DNA of 20,740 nt from Ophiothrix spiculata (GCA_000969725.1 JXSR01S019449.1); one strand, 5' to 3'. Shown: positions 10,358 through 17,618, numbered from the stretch's first letter. The notes: a model not told the origin generated them from the sequence alone. Numbers and translations are program-made.

Positions 10358-10490
10358 TTAGAACCACAAGGCTGTATTTGCATCAAAAAGCCATAAGGCC
10401 ATATTTGCACGGGCAATGAAGGTGCAAATATGGCCGTGGCTCTTTGTTGCCCATACAAATTCGGCCTTGTGGCTCTCAATCCTCGATATA
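10358..10490. mobile_element. Hairpin element, copy 1 of a small foldback family
   Basis: An outer pairing joins AACCACAAGGCTGTATTTGCA (about 10361) with AATTCGGCCTTGTGGCTCT (about 10459). An inner pairing, GGCCATATTTGCAC against GTGCAAATATGGCC, encloses an 11-bp loop. The outer tail CTCAATCCTCGATATA matches the outer tail of the hairpin at 13692-13848, so they are one family. A 72-codon open frame spanning it is a by-product. Confidence 0.7.
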
Positions 10491-10769
10491 TTGGAACATG
10501 TATGATAATACTGGCCCCTTCAGTATACATGAAAACCCACTTTTATTTTCAATCGTTTACTAACACAGATAACTTTAAAAAAAAAGGTATTGTAGATTAA
10601 GTTTATTTTCATACATTGAATGCTTCTAGGAATGATTTTCTTTTGTGCCTGAATACATTCAAGTTCATAAGGAATAACTTAATGATGTCATTTTTTTATC
10701 AGAATATTCAGAAAGTTCGTTGGTCTCTGTTGAGCAAGAAACAAATGTTGTGTCATGCTTGTACCATTA

Positions 10770-11151
10770 GGCCAAAAAAAGAAATTGTTTGGTTGCCCTC
10801 CAGAGCTTTTTTCAGAGAGGGTTGGTCGGTCGTTGTTGTTGTTGTTTTTTTTTAAATATTTTTTCAATAAACTCTTCTACGGAGCGCTAGGTCGATCGGC
10901 TCCAGCCTTCACAACTTCCCCCGCGACATTCAAATCAAAACAATCAAATACCTCTTGTAGTGATTTGGGACATCCTAAACATTTTGAGGGTTGAATATCG
11001 AAAAAAGCAAACATTTAACTCTTTTTTTTTAGTTTTCGGTAAGTTTTGCATACTTTTGAGGGGAAAAAAATCAATAAAAAAAAGTTTGGGTTGGGCTGAA
11101 AAATAGGGTCGGTCGGTGGAGGGCAACCAAATATTCTTTATTTTTTTTGCC
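10770..11151 (+). mobile_element. GGCC-ended MITE, copy 2
   Basis: The ends are GGCCAAAAAAAG...TTGGTTGCCCTCCA and the inverse GGAGGGCAACCAAATA...TTTTTTGCC. The inside matches copy 1 (5204-5566) in opposite orientation, including GGTCGGTCG subterminal stretches and a conserved block with CCAGCCTTCACAACTTCCCC. Open frames in three registers result from repeat homology. No transposase is present. Copy 2 lacks one G at its right terminus and has a GTTGTTGTT expansion near the left. Confidence 0.85.
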
Positions 11152-11300
11152 TTTTAATATACAAGCCAACCGGGTGTGTTGGATCCGCACTAATTGCATG
11201 TATATAGGTCCCTAGCTACAGGGAAAATGGATTCAACCCACGTTGAAATACAATGGAATACAGCTGTCCTGGTGGTGCTCTCAATGAATCATGAAAACAA

Positions 11301-11556
11301 AAATACTGGTTCAAAAATCAGATCAACAAGCATTTTCATAAATCTGTAAATGATGAAAATGTGACCAATGCGAGTCAAAGCTCAATTGATTTTTAGAATG
11401 TGTTGCTTGGAGTATTATGCCTCCTAAAAAAAAAAATACTGGTTCAAAAATCAGATCAACAAGCATTTTCGTAAATTTGTAAATGATGAAAATGTGATCA
11501 ATGCGAGTCAAAACTCAATTGATTTTTAGAATGTGTTGCTTGGAGTATTATGCCTT
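11301..11556. repeat. 133-bp direct tandem duplication
   Basis: AAATACTGGTTCAAAAATCA starts at 11301 and again at 11434. The two copies stay nearly identical through GGAGTATTATGCC, with only a few substitutions (for example GACC/GATC and CTGT/TTGT). The low divergence indicates a recent duplication. The minus-strand open frame over it is an artefact of repetition. Confidence 0.85.
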
Positions 11557-11594
11557 TTTGCAAAAGTGAGATCTAAATATGGCAGAGATTTATA

Positions 11595-12038
11595 CCCCGT
11601 TCATACAGAGCCTAAAAGTCGTCTTTAGTCGTATTCGAGGTATATCGAGTTCAAAATTCACTTGTGTGTGAACAGTTCAAGTCGACTTAAGTCATCTATC
11701 AAAAAGTCGTCTTACATCGAATTTTCAACTGGCTAAAAAGCAAGGTAAGTCGCGTTAGTAAGTCGATGTGACTCGACTAATGACGACAACCAATGACTTT
11801 TCGTATGTGTGAACACCTGCCGTCGTATGTCGAGTTGAATTCGTGTTTACTTCTAGAGCGCATTGACCTGGAACAAGTAAAGTTCATTTCAATTTGACTT
11901 CAAAATCGTAGCGCATGTGTGAACAGTCGTAAGTCGAGTTACTTTTCGGTAATCCGTGGTCGTGTTTGAAATTACAAATTGACTCGATATCAGCTCTGAT
12001 ATCAACTTAAGACGACTTTTTAGTGTGTCTGAACGGGG
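11595..12038. mobile_element. MITE with about 38-bp TIRs starting CCCCGTTCA, TA(TA) flanks
   Basis: Left end TATACCCCGTTCATACAG and right end TCTGAACGGGGTATA are inverse copies. Pairing continues through CTAAAAAGTCGTCTTWAG. The flanking TATA gives a TA or TATA target duplication, compatible with Tc1/mariner-like or related elements. The interior carries several GTGTGAACA words (for example near 11670, 11806 and 11918) and many AAGTCGA words. No transposase is present; a 64-codon frame over the right end is not a gene. Confidence 0.8.
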
Positions 12039-12204
12039 TATAAAATTGAAAAACGATTGCCCAACTTTGCACCAAGTTGTCATGGAACCAAATCCAGGGT
12101 GGCTAACTTAACAAATATGTTTCGCTAAATTTCTCTCAAAAATAATGATTAATGATGTGATGATCATGTAACAAAGATTACCTTCCTCAACGTTTATAAT
12201 GATA

Positions 12205-12402
12205 AGGCATAGCATTTTTTGTTCTTTTTCACCAATGAGTCATGGGTTTGATTCTCATCCCAAAGTTGAATTTGCACCTGGCCAGGCCATATGACTTGCT
12301 TCTGCAGGGCTTTCTTTAGGTACTCCAATCTGTATTTGAAACTGTAACTAGGTTTATTCATTGAATATTATTCCTCCAAGGATATGGAAAGCTTCATCAA
12401 GG
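12205..12402 (+). mobile_element. tRNA-derived SINE, copy 2 (degenerate)
   Basis: It aligns with the SINE at 5929-6145. Shared blocks are CACCAATGAG, the B box GGTTTGATTCTC (12244-12255, one change from GGTTCRANNC), CTTCTGCAGGGCTTTC, a TACTCCAATCTG block in place of the CCTCCGGTTTTCC block, and GGAAAGCTTCAT at the 3' side. The A-box region is decayed. Many substitutions show it is older than copy 1 and unlikely to be transcribed. Confidence 0.6.
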
Positions 12403-12409
12403 GTAGATA

Positions 12410-13110
12410 TTACAAAATTAGTAGCTATAGGATCTGGTCCTGCAATTAAAGATTGCCTCAATTGAGATGAATGGTTGTGATAAACTGCCTGCAGCTAATC
12501 ATCAATTTGATCTAAATGTAGAATCACTAAAACAGAACTGAGGTAATATGTGAACGCTCACCCCGAAAGGGGGGACTTTGCAGATGATATCAATTTTGAT
12601 TTTATCATTTCATCTGTTACAGCATTTTCTAAGCTTTAAAATGACACCTTACTTGTTGAAATTGATCAAGGCGATCAAATTTTACAACAGAAAATCTACT
12701 GGAAATTCTTACTATTTTCTTTATTTTTTACTGCCTATTTTCATCAGTTTCTCGAAAAGTGTTTTGTCGCAAAGTCCTTCTTTTCGGTGTGAGTCATCAC
12801 ATATTTACTTTTATTATATCTATGGCATCTGGAACCATTACATGCTAAGAAATGTTCTGTAGTGGTGTAACCTGATACATGGCAGCAGAATGATTCATAT
12901 ATTGCAAAAAGTTTCTCCATCTTGTTGAAATACAACCCAATACAGCCGAGGTCCTGATGAGACTCAAAGATCTACCAGAATAATTCCACCAGACATCTGA
13001 ATGATTCATTGTTGCATCATTACCTGAAAACAATGTTAGCAATATGCTGTCACAGGATCTCTCAGTAGATTTCAGCTTCATCTGTCAGGGGTTTGGATTT
13101 TCATTTTGTT
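12410..13110. other. Stretch without a supported gene
   Basis: Open frames at 12578-12862 (plus) and 12845-13081 (minus) are not convincing. The segment at about 12925-12975 resembles 11243-11280: both share TTGAAATACAA..NAATACAGC followed by GTCCTG.TG. This suggests a diverged dispersed repeat. Confidence 0.4.
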
Positions 13111-13116
13111 TTCCTG

Positions 13117-13126
13117 TTTATTTATT
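13117..13126 (-). promoter_or_regulatory. Candidate polyadenylation signal for the minus-strand gene
   Basis: On the minus strand this reads AATAAATAAA, two overlapping canonical hexamers. It lies about 400 nt beyond the TAA of the last exon. No transcript evidence is available, and chance occurrence in AT-rich DNA is likely enough to keep confidence modest. Confidence 0.35.
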
Positions 13127-13532
13127 CATTTTTTGAATCAGATAATAAGGAAATAAACAGTAGCAGTAAAAATAATGTGATTCATATAACTCTTTCCTAA
13201 GGGTGCAAAGAGCTGTTGCCTGTCATGTTGCCGTCAGAAAACCGTCACAATCATTTTGCTTCAACTAAGGCTGCTACATAGCTGCACCTAGATTCTGATT
13301 TTTTTCTTAACAGCTCCCCAATATAACTTGGGTCAACAATTGCACTTACACAATCTTGCCCAAGGACCTTACTTGGTGGTAGTGTGGTTTGGACTTGGCA
13401 CCTACTGATTTCATATTTAGAAGCTTGCATGAATATCAGAAATTAAGGCCTCTTGGTATGAAGGTATTTCTAAAAGTTTGGGTTCAATACCTTAATTGAG
13501 ATTTACCAAGTTTCATGAAATCAATAAAACCA

Positions 13533-13687
13533 TTATACAATTTCCTGTAGTGTAATGTTGATCCTCAGAGTTGGTGTAACATTTGGAACCCCAGGGATGG
13601 GTGTCTTATCCTGTGACCCTGGTAAAGTGACATCCAGAGATGTTCTCCATAAGATATCATCATCCTCTCCTTCTTCCTGGTAAAATG
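13533..13687 (-). CDS. Last coding exon of an unrecognised gene (exon 3 of 3 found)
   Basis: On the minus strand an acceptor CGATTTGAAGCAG at 13688-13700 precedes an exon that starts with the last two bases of a split codon, followed by 50 residues and TAA. The peptide begins FYQEEGEDDDILWRTSLDV and ends RINITLQEIV. It has an acidic cluster (EEGEDDD), a Pro-rich middle (TPIPGVPNVTP) and a hydrophobic-alternating tail suggesting a beta strand. Its phase fits the donor of the 15822-15695 exon exactly (T + CA gives Ser). The same frame stays open upstream to a second, stronger-looking acceptor (13726-13727), which lies in a hairpin element and would be out of phase with that exon. I do not recognise the family. 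No signal peptide or membrane segment is visible in this part. Confidence 0.55.
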
Positions 13688-13691
13688 CTGC

Positions 13692-13848
13692 TTCAAATCG
13701 AGGGTTGAGAGCCAGATGACCGTATCTGCAGGAAGAAAAAAAAAGGGGCAAATGGCTGTATTTACATGTGCAACAAAGGTGTAAATACGGCCTTGTGGCC
13801 CTTTTTTTCTTCCTGCAGATATGGCTTTCTGACTCTCAACCCTCGAAA
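13692..13848. mobile_element. Hairpin element, copy 2, abutting the last exon
   Basis: The arms pair over about 70 bp: TCGAGGGTTGAGAG, TATCTGCAGGAAG, AAAAAGGGGC and GGCTGTATTTACA on the left meet their inverses on the right. The outer tail CTCAACCCTCGA matches the hairpin at 10358-10490. The left arm ends within about 5 bp of the last exon's in-phase splice acceptor. Read on the minus strand, that arm supplies a polypyrimidine run and CTTCCTGCAG, a strong-looking alternative acceptor. Confidence 0.75.
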
Positions 13849-13874
13849 TGAATAAAGATTAAATGCATACTGAA

Positions 13875-14058
13875 GACCAAGTGTACTTTAGGTCCCATCC
13901 AGAATTTTAGGTTTAGGGTTTAGGGTTAGTGTTAGGGTTAGGTTTAATTTAGGGTTAGGGTGTAGTGTTAGGGTTAGGGTTAGGGTTAGTTTTAGGGTTA
14001 GGGTTTAGGGTAAGGGTTAGGGTATAGTTTGTGATGGGACCTAAAGTATACTTTTTCC
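13875..14058. mobile_element. MITE with telomere-like (TTAGGG)n interior
   Basis: Terminal inverted repeats of about 25 bp share AAGTRTACTTTAGGTCCCATC (left 13879-13899, right 14033-14053 inverted). The identical 9-mer CATACTGAA lies outside both ends (13866-13874 and 14059-14067), consistent with a target duplication of 8-9 bp. Everything between the TIRs (about 13907-14026) is degenerate TTAGGG/TTTAGGG repeat in one orientation. The element lies in the intron between exons 2 and 3 of the minus-strand gene. No ORF is present. Confidence 0.8.
13907..14026 (+). repeat. Interstitial telomere-like TTAGGG repeat
   Basis: Runs of GGGTTA with variants TTTAGGG, GTTAGTGTTAGGG and TAAGGG. Degeneracy and its position inside an inverted-repeat element show it is not a chromosome end. 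Confidence 0.9.
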
Positions 14059-14326
14059 CATACTGAATTTTGAATTCCATATATGTTATGTTACAGCAGC
14101 AGAGATCAATATTGTGCAATTGAAAAAGAAATTTTTGCGCAACAGTGCAACAACCATGACATGCATAGACTCAGAAACCAAGTTATTGTTATGTAGCTTG
14201 ATAGGGCCGAAGGCTGTTTTCTTTTCAAACATTCCGGATATTGCTTCCACTCCAGATTGGCTTTTGCTATTTTATTACATGTCCAGTCTATGTGGTTTAC
14301 TAAGTTATGCTGTCTTTACAATTGAA

Positions 14327-14581
14327 GGGGTAGGCGCAATATAGTGCTAACCCACACCTATTTTTCGACCACCTTTGTTCTGGTTTTGAAACAGATGCAT
14401 TTAAAACAAGTTATTACATCATTTTTCAATTAATTTTGGGCAAAACATATCTGGTTGAGTTTGATTATCACCATAATGTATACTATTTTCAGCAACATCA
14501 TTGTATGGCTAAGATTTAGCCGTTCAAAAGTCTAAGGGTGGCTTAAAAATCAGACACTATGGCTTAGTACTATATTGCCCC
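14327..14581 (+). mobile_element. MITE with GGGG..GCAATATAGTGCTAACCC ends, copy A
   Basis: The left end GGGGTAGGCGCAATATAGTG and right end CTTAGTACTATATTGCCCC are inverse relatives. TGAA lies immediately outside both ends (14323-14326 and 14582-14585) and could be a 4-bp target duplication. Copy B at 14899-15121 is related and lies in the opposite orientation. No transposase is present. Confidence 0.7.
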
Positions 14582-14739
14582 TGAATTTTATTCAGCACCG
14601 TAGATCATTTAGAAACACTGGATTTTTTTCTGGAATCACTGAATTCATAGTCCTTGCATCAAGTACTCTTAGATCTTGCATTTTGAAAAAGAAAAAACTT
14701 TGGCATCTAGTGTTTCTAGAAATTTAGAAATTGTAATGT

Positions 14740-14868
14740 GCAAGATTGGCATTCATCAACCAACTCCATGATGATACTGGCCTTACAACAGCAGAGATGG
14801 AAGCCTGCATGCAAGAGAGGAGACTTTGGAGAGCTATCATAAGAGTTTGTCAGCAGACGGATGAGTGA
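14740..14868 (+). pseudogene. LINE reverse-transcriptase C-terminal remnant
   Basis: An open frame ends at the TGA at 14866-14868 and reads ...DDTGLTTAEMEACMQERRLWRAIIRVCQQTDE (shown here as a summary of 32 residues from 14770). The pattern D-TGL-T--E---CM-(D/E)R--WR-I- matches the short tail that follows reverse transcriptase in many invertebrate LINEs (known as a family pattern; not searched). The stop lies within a (GTGA)n run, a typical LINE microsatellite tail. Upstream sequence soon loses coding character, so this is a 5'-truncated or eroded insertion lying between the two copies of an inverted MITE pair. Confidence 0.5.
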
Positions 14869-14884
14869 GTGAGTGAGTGAGTGA
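14862..14884 (+). repeat. (GTGA)n microsatellite
   Basis: About five GTGA units follow the LINE fragment directly. Such short tandem tails are common at LINE 3' ends. Confidence 0.8.
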
Positions 14885-14898
14885 ATGTGCAAGACCTC

Positions 14899-15121
14899 GG
14901 GGCAATATAGTGCTAACCCTCACTTTTACAAGTGGCTGCTTGTTTTATTGAAATCACATTCAATCTCCAAAATTGGTCAAAATAACTTTATTCGTCCATG
15001 TACTTGATCATAATAAACTTTTCGAAAAACTATTTTTCATCTTTATAGTCTAAAAATCATTCAAATCAAAACCAGTAACTTGTGCAAAATGAGGGTTAGC
15101 ACTATATATTGCACCCACCCC
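14899..15121 (-). mobile_element. MITE copy B, inverted relative to copy A
   Basis: The left end GGGGCAATATAGTGCTAACCC and right end GGGTTAGCACTATATATTGC...CCCC are inverse relatives. The reverse complement resembles copy A at both ends (for example CTGGTTTTGA near one end). Outside the right end, TTCAATTGT mirrors ACAATTGAA outside the left end of copy A. The two copies therefore form a composite inverted repeat spanning 14318-15130. Confidence 0.7.
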
Positions 15122-15153
15122 TTCAATTGTCAGTCCATCTTAAAATTTTTATC

Positions 15154-15499
15154 TACCGTATTGTTCCTAATAATTGCCCACTGGGCGGCAACATTTCATG
15201 AGGGGTGGGCGATTATTAGAGACCAATTTTCAACATCAAAATGTGCACAAAATCGCTAAGTAAGCTTAACAATTACGGCAACTGACTGTTATATGGCCCC
15301 AATAACCCAAAAGTACTGACAATTTTTCATCATTTCCGGGATCGCGACCTCATTGGTACTGTTTCCTGTTACTAGCGATTGTTGGTTAAAGCTTATACGA
15401 AAATTCTACAAAATTGAATGTTTTTTAACACTTCTCTTTGAAATTTTTTGAGGTGGGCGTTTAATAGAGAATGGGCGATTTAATAGAAACAATACGGTA
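15154..15499. mobile_element. TA-flanked MITE with TACCGTATTGTT ends
   Basis: The left end TACCGTATTGTTCCTA and right end TAGAAACAATACGGTA are inverse copies, with pairing continuing into the AATTGCCCA/GGGCGATTT block. Subterminal GGGCGATTATTAGAGA at the left and GGGCGTTTAATAGAGA at the right add further pairing. The terminal TA is compatible with a TA target duplication. It has 346 bp and no transposase, and lies in the intron between exons 2 and 3 of the minus-strand gene. Confidence 0.8.
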
Positions 15500-15694
15500 C
15501 ATGTTATTTGGCAGTGTAAAGGACTGTTTTCAATTCTGAAATGTCAAGGTATGTGATTCACTGTGTGGTTTCATTTATGTACAATTCTTTGTGTCAGGAG
15601 ACTTGTCATCATTGTAGTCGCTTTCTTGCATCGTCATTTCACCATTTGTTCACAGATTTTGATATAAAAACGTAAACAATCTTTCTACACTTAC

Positions 15695-15822
15695 AATGAC
15701 TGTATGGGGAGAGATGACTTTCAGTAATGTGGTTGACTTGGATAGTTTCCTTATTTCTTAAGTAGGCAGTTCTTGGGGTGGGTACTGTGAACTGAATATA
15801 AGCCACCTGCCGCAAGCATTCA
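15695..15822 (-). CDS. Internal coding exon of an unrecognised gene (exon 2 of 3 found)
   Basis: On the minus strand the acceptor ACACTGATCACAG (with a CTGAT branch-like motif) precedes T + 42 full codons + T. It is followed by an excellent donor, GTAAGTGTAG. The peptide runs ECLRQVAYIQFTVPTPRTAYL, then RNKETIQVNHITESHLSPYSH (each run about 20 residues). The frame fits the donor of the upstream candidate exon (AG + T gives Ser) and the acceptor of the last exon (T + CA gives Ser). Alternating hydrophobic residues suggest beta structure. The intron on its 5' side is a minisatellite, and the one on its 3' side is packed with mobile elements. I cannot name the family. Confidence 0.5.
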
Positions 15823-15851
15823 CTGTGATCAGTGTTGGTGTAAATCAATGG

Positions 15852-16220
15852 AGATTTGAACTATAGATCCAAACACATGATATTGCTACCTCATATTTGA
15901 ACTATAGATCCAAACACATGATATTCCTCATATTTGAACTATAGATCCAAACACATGATATTGCTACCTCATATTTGAACTATAGATCCAAACACATGAT
16001 ATTGCTACCTCATATTTGAACTATAGATCCAAACACATGATATTGCTACCTCATATTTGAACTACAGATCCAAACACATGATATTGCTACCTCATATTTG
16101 AACTATAGATCCAAACACATGATATTGCTACCTCATATTTGAACTATAGATCCAAACACATGATATTGCTACCTCATATTTGAACTATAGATCCAAACAC
16201 ATGATATTGCTACCTCATAT
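15852..16220. repeat. Nine-copy minisatellite, 41-bp unit, filling an intron
   Basis: The unit on the plus strand is ATTTGAACTATAGATCC plus AAACACATGATATTGC plus TACCTCAT. Nine copies start near 15854, 15895, 15932, 15973, 16014, 16055, 16096, 16137 and 16178. They are almost identical: one ACTACAG variant near 16064, and one copy missing 5 bp (GCTAC) near 15926. On the minus strand each intact unit contains ATATGAG followed by GTAGCAATATC, the same sequence as the exon-intron boundary at its upstream edge. Confidence 0.97.
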
Positions 16221-16287
16221 TTTTCAGATGGTACAGTGTTTTGACTATAACAGAAATTGTTCCTGTTGACCGTTGACCTAATAACAT
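16214..16287 (-). CDS. Candidate internal coding exon (exon 1 of 3 found), ending at minisatellite
   Basis: On the minus strand the acceptor CTTGTTTTTTGAAG precedes 24 codons plus two bases. A donor GTAGCA follows, lying in the first unit of the 41-bp minisatellite. The peptide is LLGQRSTGTISVIVKTLYHL preceded by Met and followed by KNM. This frame joins the next exon without a frameshift, whereas the longer open frame over the same region would not. The initial ATG may be an internal Met. No good upstream exon was found to 20740: a donor-like GTAAGA at 16455-16460 has an in-frame stop in the phase needed. This is the weakest of the three exons. Confidence 0.35.
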
Positions 16288-16289
16288 CT

Positions 16290-17350
16290 TCAAAAAACAA
16301 GTTTGCAAGGTAATCACAAGTCAAAATGAAATACAATGAAACCATCAAATGCACTCCATGCAGTCTGGTGTACATTTTCAATTTTCAATCCACTCCATAC
16401 TCAAAAGTCTTGCCTTTTGATTGACTAGGTCTTATGTGGATTTGGATTATGGATTATTCTTACCAAGCTATGTCAAGAATCTTTTTTTTTTTATTCGCTG
16501 TATGTGCGTCTGGTGGTGGGCACCAGACCCCTTCTCTCAACTGTTACTCTATAACAAAGATATAAGCATAAAAAATAAAGGATCACATTTTGATAGCAGA
16601 AAATATAAAAGCACCAGTCTGAAAAAAGGTTCTGGTGACAATACCAGACATGTCACGAATCTGTGTATGAGCATAATTCATATCAGTGACATAGCCATGC
16701 ATTAAACTGTGTTAAGAAACCGACATTTTGTCATTTTTGTATCCAATTATGCAAGACAGGTCTACGAGCCTGTAAGCTTAAGCAGCAGTTCTTCTCGTCA
16801 TGCATGGTTCCCACTGAAATGTTACGATACCCCAAGACACCCACATGTCTAACCCCACAGACACATTTGCACCAGTTTGAAAATGGCATGAAATCTATGC
16901 AGAGTCGTTTTGCCATGAAGGCCTATTTTTAGGCCTAACGTTTTTGATATCTATATCATTAATGATTTCCCTTTGCGTAGTATGCACATGACCTAATAAT
17001 CACATTAGGTGCTTATCAAATATTCCCTGAATTCTGAATTTCAACATTTATTTCCTGAAATAGAATATATAGCAAATGTGATAGCAAACAGACCGTGTTG
17101 TGTTAAAAATCAAACCAAATCTGAGGAAATTTCCAAAACGTGCGTAACCTTGCACTATAATGTTATAAAGTGCTAAATTTGAAAGGTTTCTCTTGTAATA
17201 TCCTGGCATTTTTAAAGTTGGCATCTTTTTATGCTTTTATTTTAAGTATCCATATGAAAATTGCATGCTAATCACATCCAACTTTGTATTTTCAAAATAT
17301 GTCATAAGCAAAAGTCAGCATATTCTATGGGAAGATGTCTGAAAAAGATC
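16290..17350. other. Stretch with no supported feature (possible intron)
   Basis: Two short open frames (16421-16705 plus, 16731-16916 minus) lack protein-like composition. It may be intron upstream of the minus-strand exons, but no matching exon was found. Confidence 0.4.
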
Positions 17351-17419
17351 TTCAAAACAGCTTTGAGATATAGCGAAATATTATGTTAAATCTGGTCAAC
17401 TGAACTTACTTTTTTTGAT

Positions 17420-17457
17420 GACTACAGTATCGCTCCTCATTTAAGGAGGATCATCAG
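17420..17457 (-). ncRNA. Degenerate hammerhead-ribozyme-like motif, left arm
   Basis: On the minus strand: CTGATGA, then a 5-bp hairpin (TCCTC / GAGGA), then GC, GATAC, TGTA, GTC. This is the layout of a minimal type I hammerhead with a one-base-pair stem III, with GATAC where the active core needs GAAAC. Stem I pairing is poor. It is probably inactive. Confidence 0.3.
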
Positions 17458-17618
17458 GCCATTTGATCTTCTTGTTTGTACGTGTTGCAAAGATTATGTC
17501 TTAAGGCCCTCCTCTGTTAAGGGAAGGTTCCTCCCAGCGATCAAAAAAATCTATTACATCTCTCACGTGACTATTCTACACCCTCGCAGATCAACAAACC
17601 AACAGAAGATAAGATGGC

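Noticed and set aside
5360-11126. Similar peptides (shared AFTTSP...KSKQSNTSCSD.GHPKHFEG-like frames) in two distant places
   Set aside because: The frames are homologous only because both lie in copies of one MITE. They run on opposite strands, have poly-T/poly-A tracts inside and no start or family resemblance.
12578-12862. 94-residue plus-strand ORF
   Set aside because: Composition is that of translated AT-rich DNA (Phe, Leu, Ile, Tyr, Ser rich) and no splice or start context supports it.
12845-13081. 78-residue minus-strand ORF with an acceptor-like TTGTTTTCAG near 13033
   Set aside because: It lies downstream of the called stop codon, shares a stretch with a dispersed repeat, and no upstream exon or family could be matched.
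13907-14026. Chromosome end or fused telomere
   Set aside because: The tract is short, degenerate, bounded by inverted repeats and 9-bp duplications, and continues into ordinary sequence on both sides.
15852-16220. CRISPR-like regular array
   Set aside because: Units are directly adjacent with no spacers, and the context is eukaryotic with splice signals. It is a minisatellite.
16169-16381. 70-residue minus-strand frame as an intact gene
   Set aside because: It runs into the minisatellite and its phase does not fit the next exon. Another frame over 16214-16287 does.
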